Below, piece by piece: positions 54,075 to 62,684 of a DNA stretch of 64,000 nucleotides; position 1 is the stretch's first letter, and every line of letters begins with the position of its first letter. The notes beneath the pieces were generated by a model. That model was given only the letters and a program-made list of their open reading frames with translations. It was not told where the DNA came from and did not search any database. The DNA is from Algoriphagus sp. AK58 (lineage in GTDB: Bacteria; Bacteroidota; Bacteroidia; Cytophagales; Cyclobacteriaceae), in the NCBI RefSeq assembly GCF_014324365.1, contig NZ_QEIG01000005.1, positions 62,001 to 126,000 on the forward strand, given 5' to 3'. A program made the position numbers and the translations under genes.

Positions 54075-56340
54075 GAAACTAGTACCATTATTGATGTTTG
54101 TGGGCATGATTTGCTCAAGTCTGTCCGCTCAGAGTCTGCTAAAAGGAGAGGTCAAATCCCAGAAAGGTGAAGGACTTGAGCTGGTTCAGGTGCTCATAAA
54201 GGAAACCGGAAAAGGCACGTTGACAGACAGCCTGGGTAGGTTTGAATTGGCCATTCCTTCTACCGAACGAGTGACCCTTCAATTTTCTCGTTTGGGATTT
54301 CAGTCTTTTTCCAAAGTCCTGGAAACAGGAGAAAAAGAGCTTAGCATCACCTTGTCAGCCATGGATAATCAATTGGACGAAGTGGTGGTGAGCGGGACAC
54401 TACAGGAGGTTTCCAGGCTAGATAGCCCGGTGCCGGTAGAAGTATATAAAAGTTCTTTTTTCAGGTCTAATCCTGCTCCGTCACTTTTTGAGTCCTTTCA
54501 AAATATCAATGGCGTCCGGCCACAGGTCAACTGTAACATTTGCAACACCGGAGATATCCAGATCAACGGCTTGGCGGGACCTTATACCATGATTTTGATT
54601 GATGGAATGCCGATTGTGAGTGGGTTGGCAACGGTTTATGGGCTTTCGGGTATTCCTCAGGCCTTGATAGACCGAATCGAGGTGGTCAAAGGGCCTGCTT
54701 CGACGCTTTATGGTTCAGAAGCTGTCGGAGGATTGATTAATATCATTACGAAAAGGCCGGAAAATGCTCCTTTGGTTTCTTTTGATGCTTTTGGTACCAC
54801 TTGGGGAGAACTCAATCTGGACTTGGGTATCAAGTCTTCCTTTGGAAAAAAAATCCAATCCCTCACCGGAGTCAATACCTTCTGGTATGATAATCCGATC
54901 GACAACAACCAGGACGGAATGACCGATCTGACGTTGCAAAAGCGATTTTCTGTTTTTCAGAAGCTTCAAATCACCCAAAAGAAAGGCAACCTTCTCTCTC
55001 TTGCTGGGAGGTATATTCATGAGGACCGCTGGGGTGGTCAGATGAGCTGGACTCCGGCTTTTCGGGGAGGAGATGTGATCTATGGGGAAAGCATCCGCAC
55101 GCAGCGTTGGGAGTTTTTTGGCAACTATCAGCTTCCCGTGAAAGAGCAGATCAATTTCCAGTTTTCAGCAAACGGTCACAAGCAAGATTCCTATTACGGG
55201 GATGTGTTTTATGGAGCAGACCAGCGGATCGGATTCGGTCAGCTTACATGGAATAAATTATTGGGCAAAAATCAACTCTTGGCAGGTGCAGCTTACCGAT
55301 TGACTTACTATGATGACAGCACTCCTGCAACTGCAGAAAGTAATGGACAGGGGAATTCCCCCTTTATCACTCATTTGCCGGGGTTATTTTTGCAGAATGA
55401 ATTGAAATTGTCAAAGACACAAAGCCTATTGGGAGGGATTCGATACGACTATAACACGGTGCACGGCTCCATTTGGTCTCCCAGACTGAATTATAAAATC
55501 AGTTCAGAAGATAAGTCGCTGATCTGGAGAACATCGATTGGCAATGGATTCCGGGTAGCGAATGTATTCACCGAAGACCATGCGGCCTTGACAGGTGCCA
55601 GACAGGTAGTTTTTGAGGAAGAACTGGATCCGGAAAGAAGCTGGAATGTGAATACCAACCTCGTCAAGAAAATTTACAGCGACCAAGGGAATTATTTCGG
55701 TCTTGAAGGCAGTGTTTTCTACACCCAATTTTCCAATCAGATCATTCCTGACTATGAGACCAACCCCAATCAAATCATTTATGCCAATCTGGATGGTACT
55801 TCGAGGAGTCAGGGGCTAAGTTTCAATTTTGACGGCTTGTGGGCCAATGGATTTAAGCTGTTAACAGGAATTACCTTGATGGATGTTTCCTTGGAGGAAA
55901 ATGGTGTCAGGGAAAGGCAGCTGTTTACTGAGCGGTTTTCCGGTGTTTGGACTATCGGATATCATATCCATCCTCTCGAATTGACTATAGATTATACCGG
56001 AAATGTGTACAGTCCGATGAGGCTTCCTTTGCTGGGTGAGTTGGATGACCGTCCCGAATATTCCCCTTGGTGGAGTCTTCAAAATATTCAGATTACCAAA
56101 GGCTTGGGAGAAAAATGGGAAATCTATGGAGGGGTAAAAAATCTCCTCAATTACACCCCTCCAGCTAACAGCATCGCGAGAGCTTTTGATCCTTTTGACC
56201 GGGGAGTGGCGTTTGACGGTGCCGGAAATGTGGTTCCGACTCCTGAAAATCCAAATGCCCTTACGTTTGACCCCACGTATATGTTTGCTCCTAATCAGGG
56301 GATCAGAGGCTTTTTTGGAGTAAGGTACACATGGAATTAG
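54067..56340 (+). CDS. TonB-dependent outer-membrane receptor (predicted metal/metal-complex uptake)
   Basis: 757 residues from the ATG at 54067 (MNRKLVPLLMFVGMICSSLSAQS, signal peptide); the frame stays open to 53977, but that would begin inside the promoter leader. Carboxypeptidase-like domain (about 24-105), TonB-box-like DEVVVSGTL (104-112), plug with CNIC (Cys156, Cys159) and GDIQINGLAGPYTMILIDGM, barrel ending in RYTWN. CirA/BtuB-like receptors of this subtype share the plug pattern. The DtxR-type operator in its promoter points to iron or manganese. It is a single gene ended by a strong terminator. Confidence 0.93.
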   Translation: MNRKLVPLLMFVGMICSSLSAQSLLKGEVKSQKGEGLELVQVLIKETGKGTLTDSLGRFELAIPSTERVTLQFSRLGFQSFSKVLETGEKELSITLSAMDNQLDEVVVSGTLQEVSRLDSPVPVEVYKSSFFRSNPAPSLFESFQNINGVRPQVNCNICNTGDIQINGLAGPYTMILIDGMPIVSGLATVYGLSGIPQALIDRIEVVKGPASTLYGSEAVGGLINIITKRPENAPLVSFDAFGTTWGELNLDLGIKSSFGKKIQSLTGVNTFWYDNPIDNNQDGMTDLTLQKRFSVFQKLQITQKKGNLLSLAGRYIHEDRWGGQMSWTPAFRGGDVIYGESIRTQRWEFFGNYQLPVKEQINFQFSANGHKQDSYYGDVFYGADQRIGFGQLTWNKLLGKNQLLAGAAYRLTYYDDSTPATAESNGQGNSPFITHLPGLFLQNELKLSKTQSLLGGIRYDYNTVHGSIWSPRLNYKISSEDKSLIWRTSIGNGFRVANVFTEDHAALTGARQVVFEEELDPERSWNVNTNLVKKIYSDQGNYFGLEGSVFYTQFSNQIIPDYETNPNQIIYANLDGTSRSQGLSFNFDGLWANGFKLLTGITLMDVSLEENGVRERQLFTERFSGVWTIGYHIHPLELTIDYTGNVYSPMRLPLLGELDDRPEYSPWWSLQNIQITKGLGEKWEIYGGVKNLLNYTPPANSIARAFDPFDRGVAFDGAGNVVPTPENPNALTFDPTYMFAPNQGIRGFFGVRYTWN

Positions 56341-56389
56341 GATGAATTTTTAAAAATCCGATAGCCTCTGTTAGTTTCCTATTTATGCC

Positions 56390-56420
56390 GCTGTTAGTGT
56401 CTTCACTAACAGCTTTTTTA
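56390..56420 (+). terminator. Terminator of the TonB receptor gene
   Basis: A perfect 10-bp stem GCTGTTAGTG/CACTAACAGC with a TCTT loop is followed by T7, 49 nt after the stop. Confidence 0.9.
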
Positions 56421-56542
56421 TTCTTACTATCCTTATTATCAATTTATTAATGGGTTTAATTGAACTAACCAATCCTAATAAAAACTGTGAGCGAGGACGC
56501 TCAAGGTGGCTTGAAAATGAAACTTCCTCGGTGGAAGCGAGC

Positions 56543-56569
56543 AAAAAAATCCCCGCACTAGGCGGGGAT
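56543..56569 (-). terminator. Terminator of the TolC-adaptor genes
   Basis: An 8-bp stem ATCCCCGC/GCGGGGAT with a 5-nt loop; on the minus strand a run of T follows. It lies 10 nt after the adaptor stop, so no permease gene follows in this transcript. Confidence 0.87.
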
Positions 56570-56578
56570 CAGACTTTA

Positions 56579-57892
56579 TTATTTTTTCTCTTCCTCAGGT
56601 TTTGGGGTGGTGAGTTTCTTCACTTTATCCCCTTCTTTTAATTGTTTGCTCACGATGAAATATGGACCTGAAATGACTTCATCGCCTTCCTTCAGGCCTT
56701 CCAGGATTTCAATGTTTTCATAATCTGAAATTCCTGTTTTTACGGTTCTGGTTTTAGCTTCTCCGTTTTCGCTCACAAACACAATTTCTTTGGCCTTGGT
56801 TGCACCGCCAGTCAAGCTGTCTTGTTTGGATTCACGAGTGGTCACTGCTGAAAGAGGAATAGCCAGTGCATCGGTTTTGGCATTGGTCATGATCTCTACC
56901 GAAGCGGTCATTCCAGGACGGAAAGGATATTTATTTCCAGCCTTGACCAGATCTGCATAGGAATCATTAAGAATTCTGATTTTCACTTTGAATTCGGTTA
57001 CCGCATCTACTGAAGCTTTCGTATTTGCGGTATTTGCGATACTGGTTACGATACCTTTGAACTTTTTTCCGGTGGATGAATACGCATCCACATCGATGAT
57101 GGTAGTATCGCCAAGGGAAAGTCTTACGATATCATTTTCATTGACGTCCACTCTAACTTCCATTTTTGACAGGTCGGCAATGGTCATCATCTCAGTACCG
57201 GCCATCTGCTGCGTTCCCACCACGCGCTCACCTTTTTCTACTTTCAAGCTGGACACGATGCCGGAAACCGGAGAGTTCACATTAGTCAAGCGCAGATTTT
57301 CAGAGGCTTCATTGACTGATGCTTGCGAGCTTTTTACGATAAATTCTGCTGCTATCACATTCTGTTTGGCAGCTTCCAGGTCTTTCTGTGCCGTGATGTA
57401 GTTGGCAAGAGCCTGTTCATAGTCTGCATCGGAGATGGCTTTCTGCTCATGAAGGGTTTTTTGTCTTTTAAAATCCAACTCAGATCTCGTAAACTGAGCC
57501 TCTGCACGCTGCAAGCTGGCTCTGGATTGGGCCAGGTTGGCCATTTGCTGGTTGAGATTGGCTCGGGTTCTATCCAAAGCAGAAATGAAGTTGTCAGGTC
57601 TGATTTTAACCAGAAGTTTACCTAATTCCACAGAGTCGCCTTCCTGTACATTGAGCTCGATGATTTCCCCCGCTACGTCTGGGGATAGTTTAACCTCGAC
57701 CTCAGGCTGGATTTCTCCGGAAGCACTTACTTTCTCTACGATAGCCGTCTTTTTGACAGTAGCAAATTCTACTTCGGTTTCTTTTGCCCCACCAATCCAG
57801 CCTGCAGAGCGACCGATAACAGCAAAGACAATAATCACTCCTACTGCTCCGAGTAGGTAATAAAGAAGTTTATTAGACTTTTTAGTAGCCAT
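56579..57892 (-). CDS. Periplasmic adaptor subunit (HlyD/MacA family) of a tripartite efflux system
   Basis: 437 residues. A single N-terminal membrane anchor (about 9-27) is followed by a lipoyl-like half-motif (about 55-100), a coiled-coil hairpin (about 105-190, rich in Gln/Ala/Arg), the second half-motif and a beta-barrel domain. A Lys/Glu-rich tail closes the protein. Adaptors link an inner-membrane pump with a TolC channel. It follows the TolC gene by 3 nt. The usual ABC (MacB) or RND pump is not encoded here, and the transcript ends in a terminator after it. Confidence 0.92.
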   Translation of the reverse strand: MATKKSNKLLYYLLGAVGVIIVFAVIGRSAGWIGGAKETEVEFATVKKTAIVEKVSASGEIQPEVEVKLSPDVAGEIIELNVQEGDSVELGKLLVKIRPDNFISALDRTRANLNQQMANLAQSRASLQRAEAQFTRSELDFKRQKTLHEQKAISDADYEQALANYITAQKDLEAAKQNVIAAEFIVKSSQASVNEASENLRLTNVNSPVSGIVSSLKVEKGERVVGTQQMAGTEMMTIADLSKMEVRVDVNENDIVRLSLGDTTIIDVDAYSSTGKKFKGIVTSIANTANTKASVDAVTEFKVKIRILNDSYADLVKAGNKYPFRPGMTASVEIMTNAKTDALAIPLSAVTTRESKQDSLTGGATKAKEIVFVSENGEAKTRTVKTGISDYENIEILEGLKEGDEVISGPYFIVSKQLKEGDKVKKLTTPKPEEEKK

Positions 57893-57895
57893 GGT

Positions 57896-59230
57896 TTAGT
57901 TAAGATTAATGGGGTTACCTAAGTAGAAATCAAGAACTTTTACTCTGAAAATGTAGGTGTATTTGGCATTGAGAAGGTCAGCCTGTGCATTGAATAGGTT
58001 GTTTTGGGCGATTTGGAAATCCACTGAGTTGATCGCTCCCAAATCAAATCTTTGCTGTGCGATTCTGAATGTTTCTTCGAGGCTTTTTACCCGAGTCTGG
58101 GAAGCTTCAAAGGAGAGCTGTGCAGAAAGGGCACTGTTGTAAGCTGTTTCTATGTCTTGTCTCAATTTGTTTTTCGCCTCTAAGGCAGCCACTTCACTGA
58201 TTTGCTGCTGAGCTCTCGCTCTCTGCAAATTAGATTTGTTGTTGAAGTTGGTAAAAATCGGGATGCTTAATTGCAATTGTGCGGCTTGGGAAAGGTTGGT
58301 TTCGATTTGGGTACCAAAGGAGGGTCTGTCTTGACCAAATACCTGATCGACATAGTTAGTGAAAACGTTGGCCCCTAGTCCTAAAGTGGGATAAAATGCT
58401 CCTTTTGCAATTTTTACCCCGTATTCGGCACTACGAAGATCTGTTTCGGCAGCTTTGATTTCAGGCATGTATTCTACTGCCTTCGCAAATATTTCTTCCG
58501 GATTTTCGGAAGCCATCAAGGTATTGTTGATTTCAAATTTTGGTTCAATTACATCAAAATCATCCGTAAACGGGATTTGCATGGCTTGCGCCAGATTCAA
58601 TTTGGCTATCCGTAGGTTGTTTTTGGCATTGATTACTTCCAGTTGGTTGGAGGCATTTTGAGACTGAAGGTCCAGTTGGTCAGAAATCGGCAAAGAACCG
58701 GCCGCCACGAGTTTGGAGGTTCTTTCCAATTGTTCCTGAGTGGTTTTCAATTGGTTTTCGGCTATTTTGACCTGCTCTCTGTTGAATACCACGTTGATAA
58801 ATAAATTGATAATATTTAGCGTAATCTCATTTTTTGTTGCTTCAAGGGTATACATCCCGGATTCGAGATTCGTTTTTGCTCTGGCAATGTTGTTATTGAT
58901 CTGATTACCCCTGAATAGGGCCACATTGGAATTGGCTGTAAGGTTGACGTTTCCAATCCGGTTATTTTCGAAGAGGTTGGTTACTGGGTTGATGGATCGT
59001 CCCCATCGGAATCCATAGCTTGAACCTGTTGAAAGGGTGGGGATCCTTTGCCCTTTATTTTGAAGGAGATCTGCCTCGATGATCTGCTGATTCAACTCGG
59101 TTCGTTTTAAGGTCAGGTTGTTATCCAACGCAATTTGGACACAGGACTCCAAATCATAGGTAGAATTTTGAGCAAGTCCTGTAAACTGGCTCCCAATCAC
59201 GAGGAGCAGGGTTAGCAAAAAGTTTCTCAT
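57896..59230 (-). CDS. TolC-family outer-membrane efflux protein
   Basis: 444 residues with a signal peptide (about 1-21, ending GLAQ). Two repeated helical halves, the first from about YDLESCVQIALDNNLTL and the second from the PEIKAAETDLRSAEYGVKIAKGAFYPTLG region, match the outer-membrane efflux protein fold. It forms the trimeric channel for the adaptor encoded 3 nt downstream. It begins 27 nt after the sdaAB stop, so it may be partly read from that gene's promoter; no separate promoter was found. Confidence 0.94.
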   Translation of the reverse strand: MRNFLLTLLLVIGSQFTGLAQNSTYDLESCVQIALDNNLTLKRTELNQQIIEADLLQNKGQRIPTLSTGSSYGFRWGRSINPVTNLFENNRIGNVNLTANSNVALFRGNQINNNIARAKTNLESGMYTLEATKNEITLNIINLFINVVFNREQVKIAENQLKTTQEQLERTSKLVAAGSLPISDQLDLQSQNASNQLEVINAKNNLRIAKLNLAQAMQIPFTDDFDVIEPKFEINNTLMASENPEEIFAKAVEYMPEIKAAETDLRSAEYGVKIAKGAFYPTLGLGANVFTNYVDQVFGQDRPSFGTQIETNLSQAAQLQLSIPIFTNFNNKSNLQRARAQQQISEVAALEAKNKLRQDIETAYNSALSAQLSFEASQTRVKSLEETFRIAQQRFDLGAINSVDFQIAQNNLFNAQADLLNAKYTYIFRVKVLDFYLGNPINLN

Positions 59231-59257
59231 AGGTAGTTGGTTATTTTTTCTTGTTGA

Positions 59258-59935
59258 TTAAAGGTCAATATCGGGAATGTAAATCAATTGCTTAACCCAG
59301 GGTAGGGATTTGAGATAGGCAATAGTGGTTTCTCTAATGCCTGAGTCCATTTCAATTACATGGCATGCCAAGTCGTTTTTTCCTTTTCTTGAAACAGACA
59401 TGGTTGCAATATTCGTTTTTTCTTGGGCAATAACGCTGGAAATAAATGCGATAGCTCCAGAAATGTCATCTGCCTTTATAATCAGGGTATGTGCTTGAGC
59501 TGAGAAATTTGCCACAAATCCATCCACTTCAGCAATATTAATTACACCTCCTCCAAGGCTTTCGCCGACTACTTCGATTTGATCGTTGCCTTTTTTCAGG
59601 TTTAGCTTGATGGTATTGGGGTGATGAACAGAAGAATTCCCGATGGATTTGAATGTGTACTTCAGGTTACTCTTCTGGGCAAGTTCAATGGCATTTTTTA
59701 TCCTTGGGTCATCCGTCTGAAAATCCATCAACCCTCCTAAAATCGCCCGGTCACTGCCATGCCCTTCGTAGGTTCTGGCAAAGGAATTATAGAATGTAAC
59801 CACCGCTTCATCAGGTATTCCCCCCAAAATTCGAATGGCTGCTCTTGCAATTCTTACCACGCCTGCAGTATGAGAAGAAGATGGCCCAATCATTACCGGA
59901 CCAATCATATCAAATACACTGCTCTTATTTGCCAT
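59258..59935 (-). CDS. sdaAB: L-serine ammonia-lyase, iron-sulfur dependent, beta subunit
   Basis: 225 residues. The serine dehydratase beta domain has GPSSSHTAGVVRIARAA near the N-terminus and HHPNTIKL, and a C-terminal ACT domain (about 150-220) follows. The two-subunit enzyme deaminates L-serine to pyruvate with a 4Fe-4S cluster held by the alpha subunit. The alpha gene (sdaAA) is not nearby, so it must lie elsewhere. No promoter match was seen in the 141-nt spacer to pabC. Confidence 0.92.
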   Translation of the reverse strand: MANKSSVFDMIGPVMIGPSSSHTAGVVRIARAAIRILGGIPDEAVVTFYNSFARTYEGHGSDRAILGGLMDFQTDDPRIKNAIELAQKSNLKYTFKSIGNSSVHHPNTIKLNLKKGNDQIEVVGESLGGGVINIAEVDGFVANFSAQAHTLIIKADDISGAIAFISSVIAQEKTNIATMSVSRKGKNDLACHVIEMDSGIRETTIAYLKSLPWVKQLIYIPDIDL

Positions 59936-60076
59936 ATCTTAAACAAGTCCAATTATAATGCTAAGTCAAAATCGATTTCAAGATTAAGCTATTTTTTGCA
60001 ATCAATCCGTATTTTTTCGGCTTAAACGGCAGTTTGTTTATCTAATTTAACATCATCAGAATAGAACAGATGGATA

Positions 60077-60913
60077 ATGTGGCCGAAAACGGACAGTGAA
60101 ATGAGCGATACCGATACAACTTTTGTTTTTTCGGATGAAAATACTACCTGGATACCCCTGTCAAGCTATCCTATTCCAAACAGGGGGATGAATTTTGGGG
60201 ACGGTGTTTTTGAAACGATGGTGTTTGATGAAGTTAAAATACGGTTTTTAGATCATCATAGGCAGAGGGCCAAGGAAGGCCTGCTTGCTTTGGGAATTGA
60301 CACAAAGTATGCTGATCCTAGAAGCATTGAGAATCTTATCGCTTTCAAATATCCCGGTCAGAAATTGAGAGTTCGATGGAATCTTTTCCGATCGGGTACC
60401 GGCAAATACACGCCCCTTGAAAACCATTTGGTTCAGACGATTCACCTAGAACCCTTTCACGCTTCACCGAAGGTAAAATCCTTGGCTGGGTTTTCGGATT
60501 CAGTTCGCCTATTTTATTCTCCTTGGAGTCGATTCAAGACGTTAAACTCACTTCCCTACATTCTTGCTGCTCAGGAAAGGTTGAGGAAGAACTGGGATGA
60601 AATCCTTCTCCTGGATGCTTCGGGGAATATTTCAGAAGCCGGGGCTTCCAATATTTTTTGGGAAAAAGACGGTCAGATTTTTACTCCTTCACTTTTTTGT
60701 GGATGTATATCGGGTGTATCCAGAAGGGTAATTATTGAAGAATTTTGGAAAAAAGACATCACGATTTTGGAGGGCGCATTTGATCCTATGGAGATTCTAA
60801 ATGCCGAAAGAGCTTGGGTTTCTAATGTTACGGGTGTTAGTTATTTGGATAAACTTAATCAGACGAAATTTTCTACTGAACCCATTGAGTGGCTTGACAA
60901 AATTTTTGAATAA
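60077..60913 (+). CDS. Class IV aminotransferase / aminodeoxychorismate lyase-like
   Basis: 278 residues from 60077; Met9 (60101) is an equally good start, preceded by AGTGAA. The fold-type IV PLP lysine is Lys154 in RFKTLNSLPYIL, and the GMNFGDGVFETMVF and EAGASNIFW motifs are typical of PabC (4-amino-4-deoxychorismate lyase, folate synthesis) and of branched-chain or D-amino-acid aminotransferases. PabC is favoured by length and motif but not certain. It is divergent from sdaAB. Confidence 0.82.
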   Translation: MWPKTDSEMSDTDTTFVFSDENTTWIPLSSYPIPNRGMNFGDGVFETMVFDEVKIRFLDHHRQRAKEGLLALGIDTKYADPRSIENLIAFKYPGQKLRVRWNLFRSGTGKYTPLENHLVQTIHLEPFHASPKVKSLAGFSDSVRLFYSPWSRFKTLNSLPYILAAQERLRKNWDEILLLDASGNISEAGASNIFWEKDGQIFTPSLFCGCISGVSRRVIIEEFWKKDITILEGAFDPMEILNAERAWVSNVTGVSYLDKLNQTKFSTEPIEWLDKIFE

Positions 60914-60936
60914 GAAAGGATTTGCGTCTGGAAAAT

Positions 60937-60952
60937 ATGCACACGTTTGCAT
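60937..60952. promoter_or_regulatory. Predicted LacI-family operator before the symporter-xylulokinase genes
   Basis: ATGCACACGTTTGCAT, an inverted repeat with perfect ATGCA/TGCAT arms and a CG centre, close to the classic LacI-family operator ATGCAAACGTTTGCAT. It lies 88 nt before the symporter start. No LacI-type regulator is in the window, so it would act in trans. Confidence 0.6.
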
Positions 60953-61039
60953 CAAAGCCTTATATTTATCGACCTTAATTTGTAAAATTTAAACTAATAA
61001 CCTTACTCGTTACCCAAAAACCTCAATCAACCTTGTTTT

Positions 61040-62683
61040 ATGCTCTTAGAACCTATCGATCTACTCGTATTCTTTGGCTACTGTTTTCTGATTATCGGGA
61101 TGGGAATTTTCGTTTCCCGAGAGAAAAAAGGACATGTCAAAAACTCATCTGATTATTTTCTGGCAAGTAAAGCACTTCCATGGTGGGCAGTAGGTGCCTC
61201 CCTGATTGCATCCAATATTTCAGCGGAGCAGTTTATCGGAATGTCAGGTTCCGGTTTTGCTCTTGGTCTTGCCATTTCGACCTACGAGTGGATGGCAGCG
61301 GCCACTTTGCTGGTAGTGGCGATTTTCTTTCTCCCGGTTTATATCAAGAAAGGAATCTATACCATGCCGGGATTCCTTTTGGACCGCTATGACACCAGAG
61401 TCCGAACTACCATGGCTGTTTTCTGGCTGTTGCTTTACGTGTTTGTCAACCTCACCTCGGTGTTGTATCTCGGTGCCTTAAGTTTGAATACCATTTTAAA
61501 TGTTCCTCTTACTTATGGAATCATCGGTTTGGCTTTGTTTGCCATGATTTACTCGATCTATGGAGGATTGAAGGCCGTGGCCTGGACGGATGTGATTCAA
61601 GTGGTCTTTTTGATTGCAGGTGGATTGGCGACCACTTACATTGCCTTGGGTATGGTTGGAAATGGTGATGCTTGGGAAGGGCTCAGTTTGCTCAGAAAAG
61701 AAGTTCCCGGCCATTTTTCCATGATTCTTTCTAAAGGAGAAATGATGATTCCCGATGGAAAAGGCGGAACAAGAGATGCTTACCTGGATTTACCTGGACT
61801 CTCTGTATTAGTTGGTGGTATGTGGATCACCAACCTCAGTTATTGGGGTTTCAATCAGTACATCACTCAAAGAGCCTTGGCCGCCAAAAGCTTGGATGAA
61901 GCCCAGAAAGGGATGATTTTCGCCGGATTTCTGAAGTTATTGATGCCTTTGATCGTGGTTATTCCCGGAATTGCCGCCTTGGTAATTGTGAATAATGGCA
62001 CTGATGTGGCATTTATTGAGTCCATGAAAGACCCGGTGACAGGAATCATCAAGTCTGACCGTGCTTACCCGACTCTACTTCAAATCCTTCCTACCGGATT
62101 GAAAGGCCTTGCTTTTGCGGCTTTGACAGCTGCCATCGTTTCTTCTTTGGCGTCTATGGCCAACAGTACCTCGACTATTTTCACCATGGACATCTATAAT
62201 AAGTACTTTGGAAAGAGTGCTTCGGAAGCCACTCAGGTAAAAGTAGGTCGAATCACAGCCTTAGTAGCTTTTGTGATTGCAGCTATTGTTGCCCCGGCTT
62301 TAGGTCAATTGGATCAGGCGTTCCAGTTTATTCAGGAGTATACAGGCTTTATCAGCCCGGGAGTTTTTGCGATTTTCTTCTTCGGCGTGTTCTGGAAAAA
62401 GACCACTTCCAATGCAGCATTGGTTGGGGCTTCCTTGAGTATTCCGCTTTCAGTAGTGCTCAAAGTGGTCTTCCCTGCCTTACCTTTCATTGACCGAATG
62501 GGATTTGTGTTTTTGATTTTGGCAGCTTTGATGATTGTCATTTCTCTGGTGGAAGGCAAAGGCAAGGATCATCCAAACAGCATCGATGTCAACTCAGACC
62601 TTTTCAGAACCAGTACAGGATTTAAGATCGGAGCAATTTTGATCGCAGGTATTACAGCAGCACTTTATATAGTTTTCTGGTAA
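61040..62683 (+). CDS. Sodium/sugar symporter (SGLT-like, SSS family)
   Basis: 547 residues with about 14 membrane segments. The SGLT branch is recognised from NSSDYFLASKALPWWAVGASLIASNISAEQFIGMSGS near the N-terminus, then GLKAVAWTDVIQ, WGFNQYITQRALAA, and AALTAAIVSSLASMANSTSTIFTMDIYNKY containing the conserved Na+-site serines. The sugar is probably a pentose or hexose. A xylulokinase gene follows 1 nt after the stop, so xylose or a related sugar is a reasonable guess. A LacI-type palindrome lies upstream. Confidence 0.93.
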   Translation: MLLEPIDLLVFFGYCFLIIGMGIFVSREKKGHVKNSSDYFLASKALPWWAVGASLIASNISAEQFIGMSGSGFALGLAISTYEWMAAATLLVVAIFFLPVYIKKGIYTMPGFLLDRYDTRVRTTMAVFWLLLYVFVNLTSVLYLGALSLNTILNVPLTYGIIGLALFAMIYSIYGGLKAVAWTDVIQVVFLIAGGLATTYIALGMVGNGDAWEGLSLLRKEVPGHFSMILSKGEMMIPDGKGGTRDAYLDLPGLSVLVGGMWITNLSYWGFNQYITQRALAAKSLDEAQKGMIFAGFLKLLMPLIVVIPGIAALVIVNNGTDVAFIESMKDPVTGIIKSDRAYPTLLQILPTGLKGLAFAALTAAIVSSLASMANSTSTIFTMDIYNKYFGKSASEATQVKVGRITALVAFVIAAIVAPALGQLDQAFQFIQEYTGFISPGVFAIFFFGVFWKKTTSNAALVGASLSIPLSVVLKVVFPALPFIDRMGFVFLILAALMIVISLVEGKGKDHPNSIDVNSDLFRTSTGFKIGAILIAGITAALYIVFW

Positions 62684-62684
62684 A

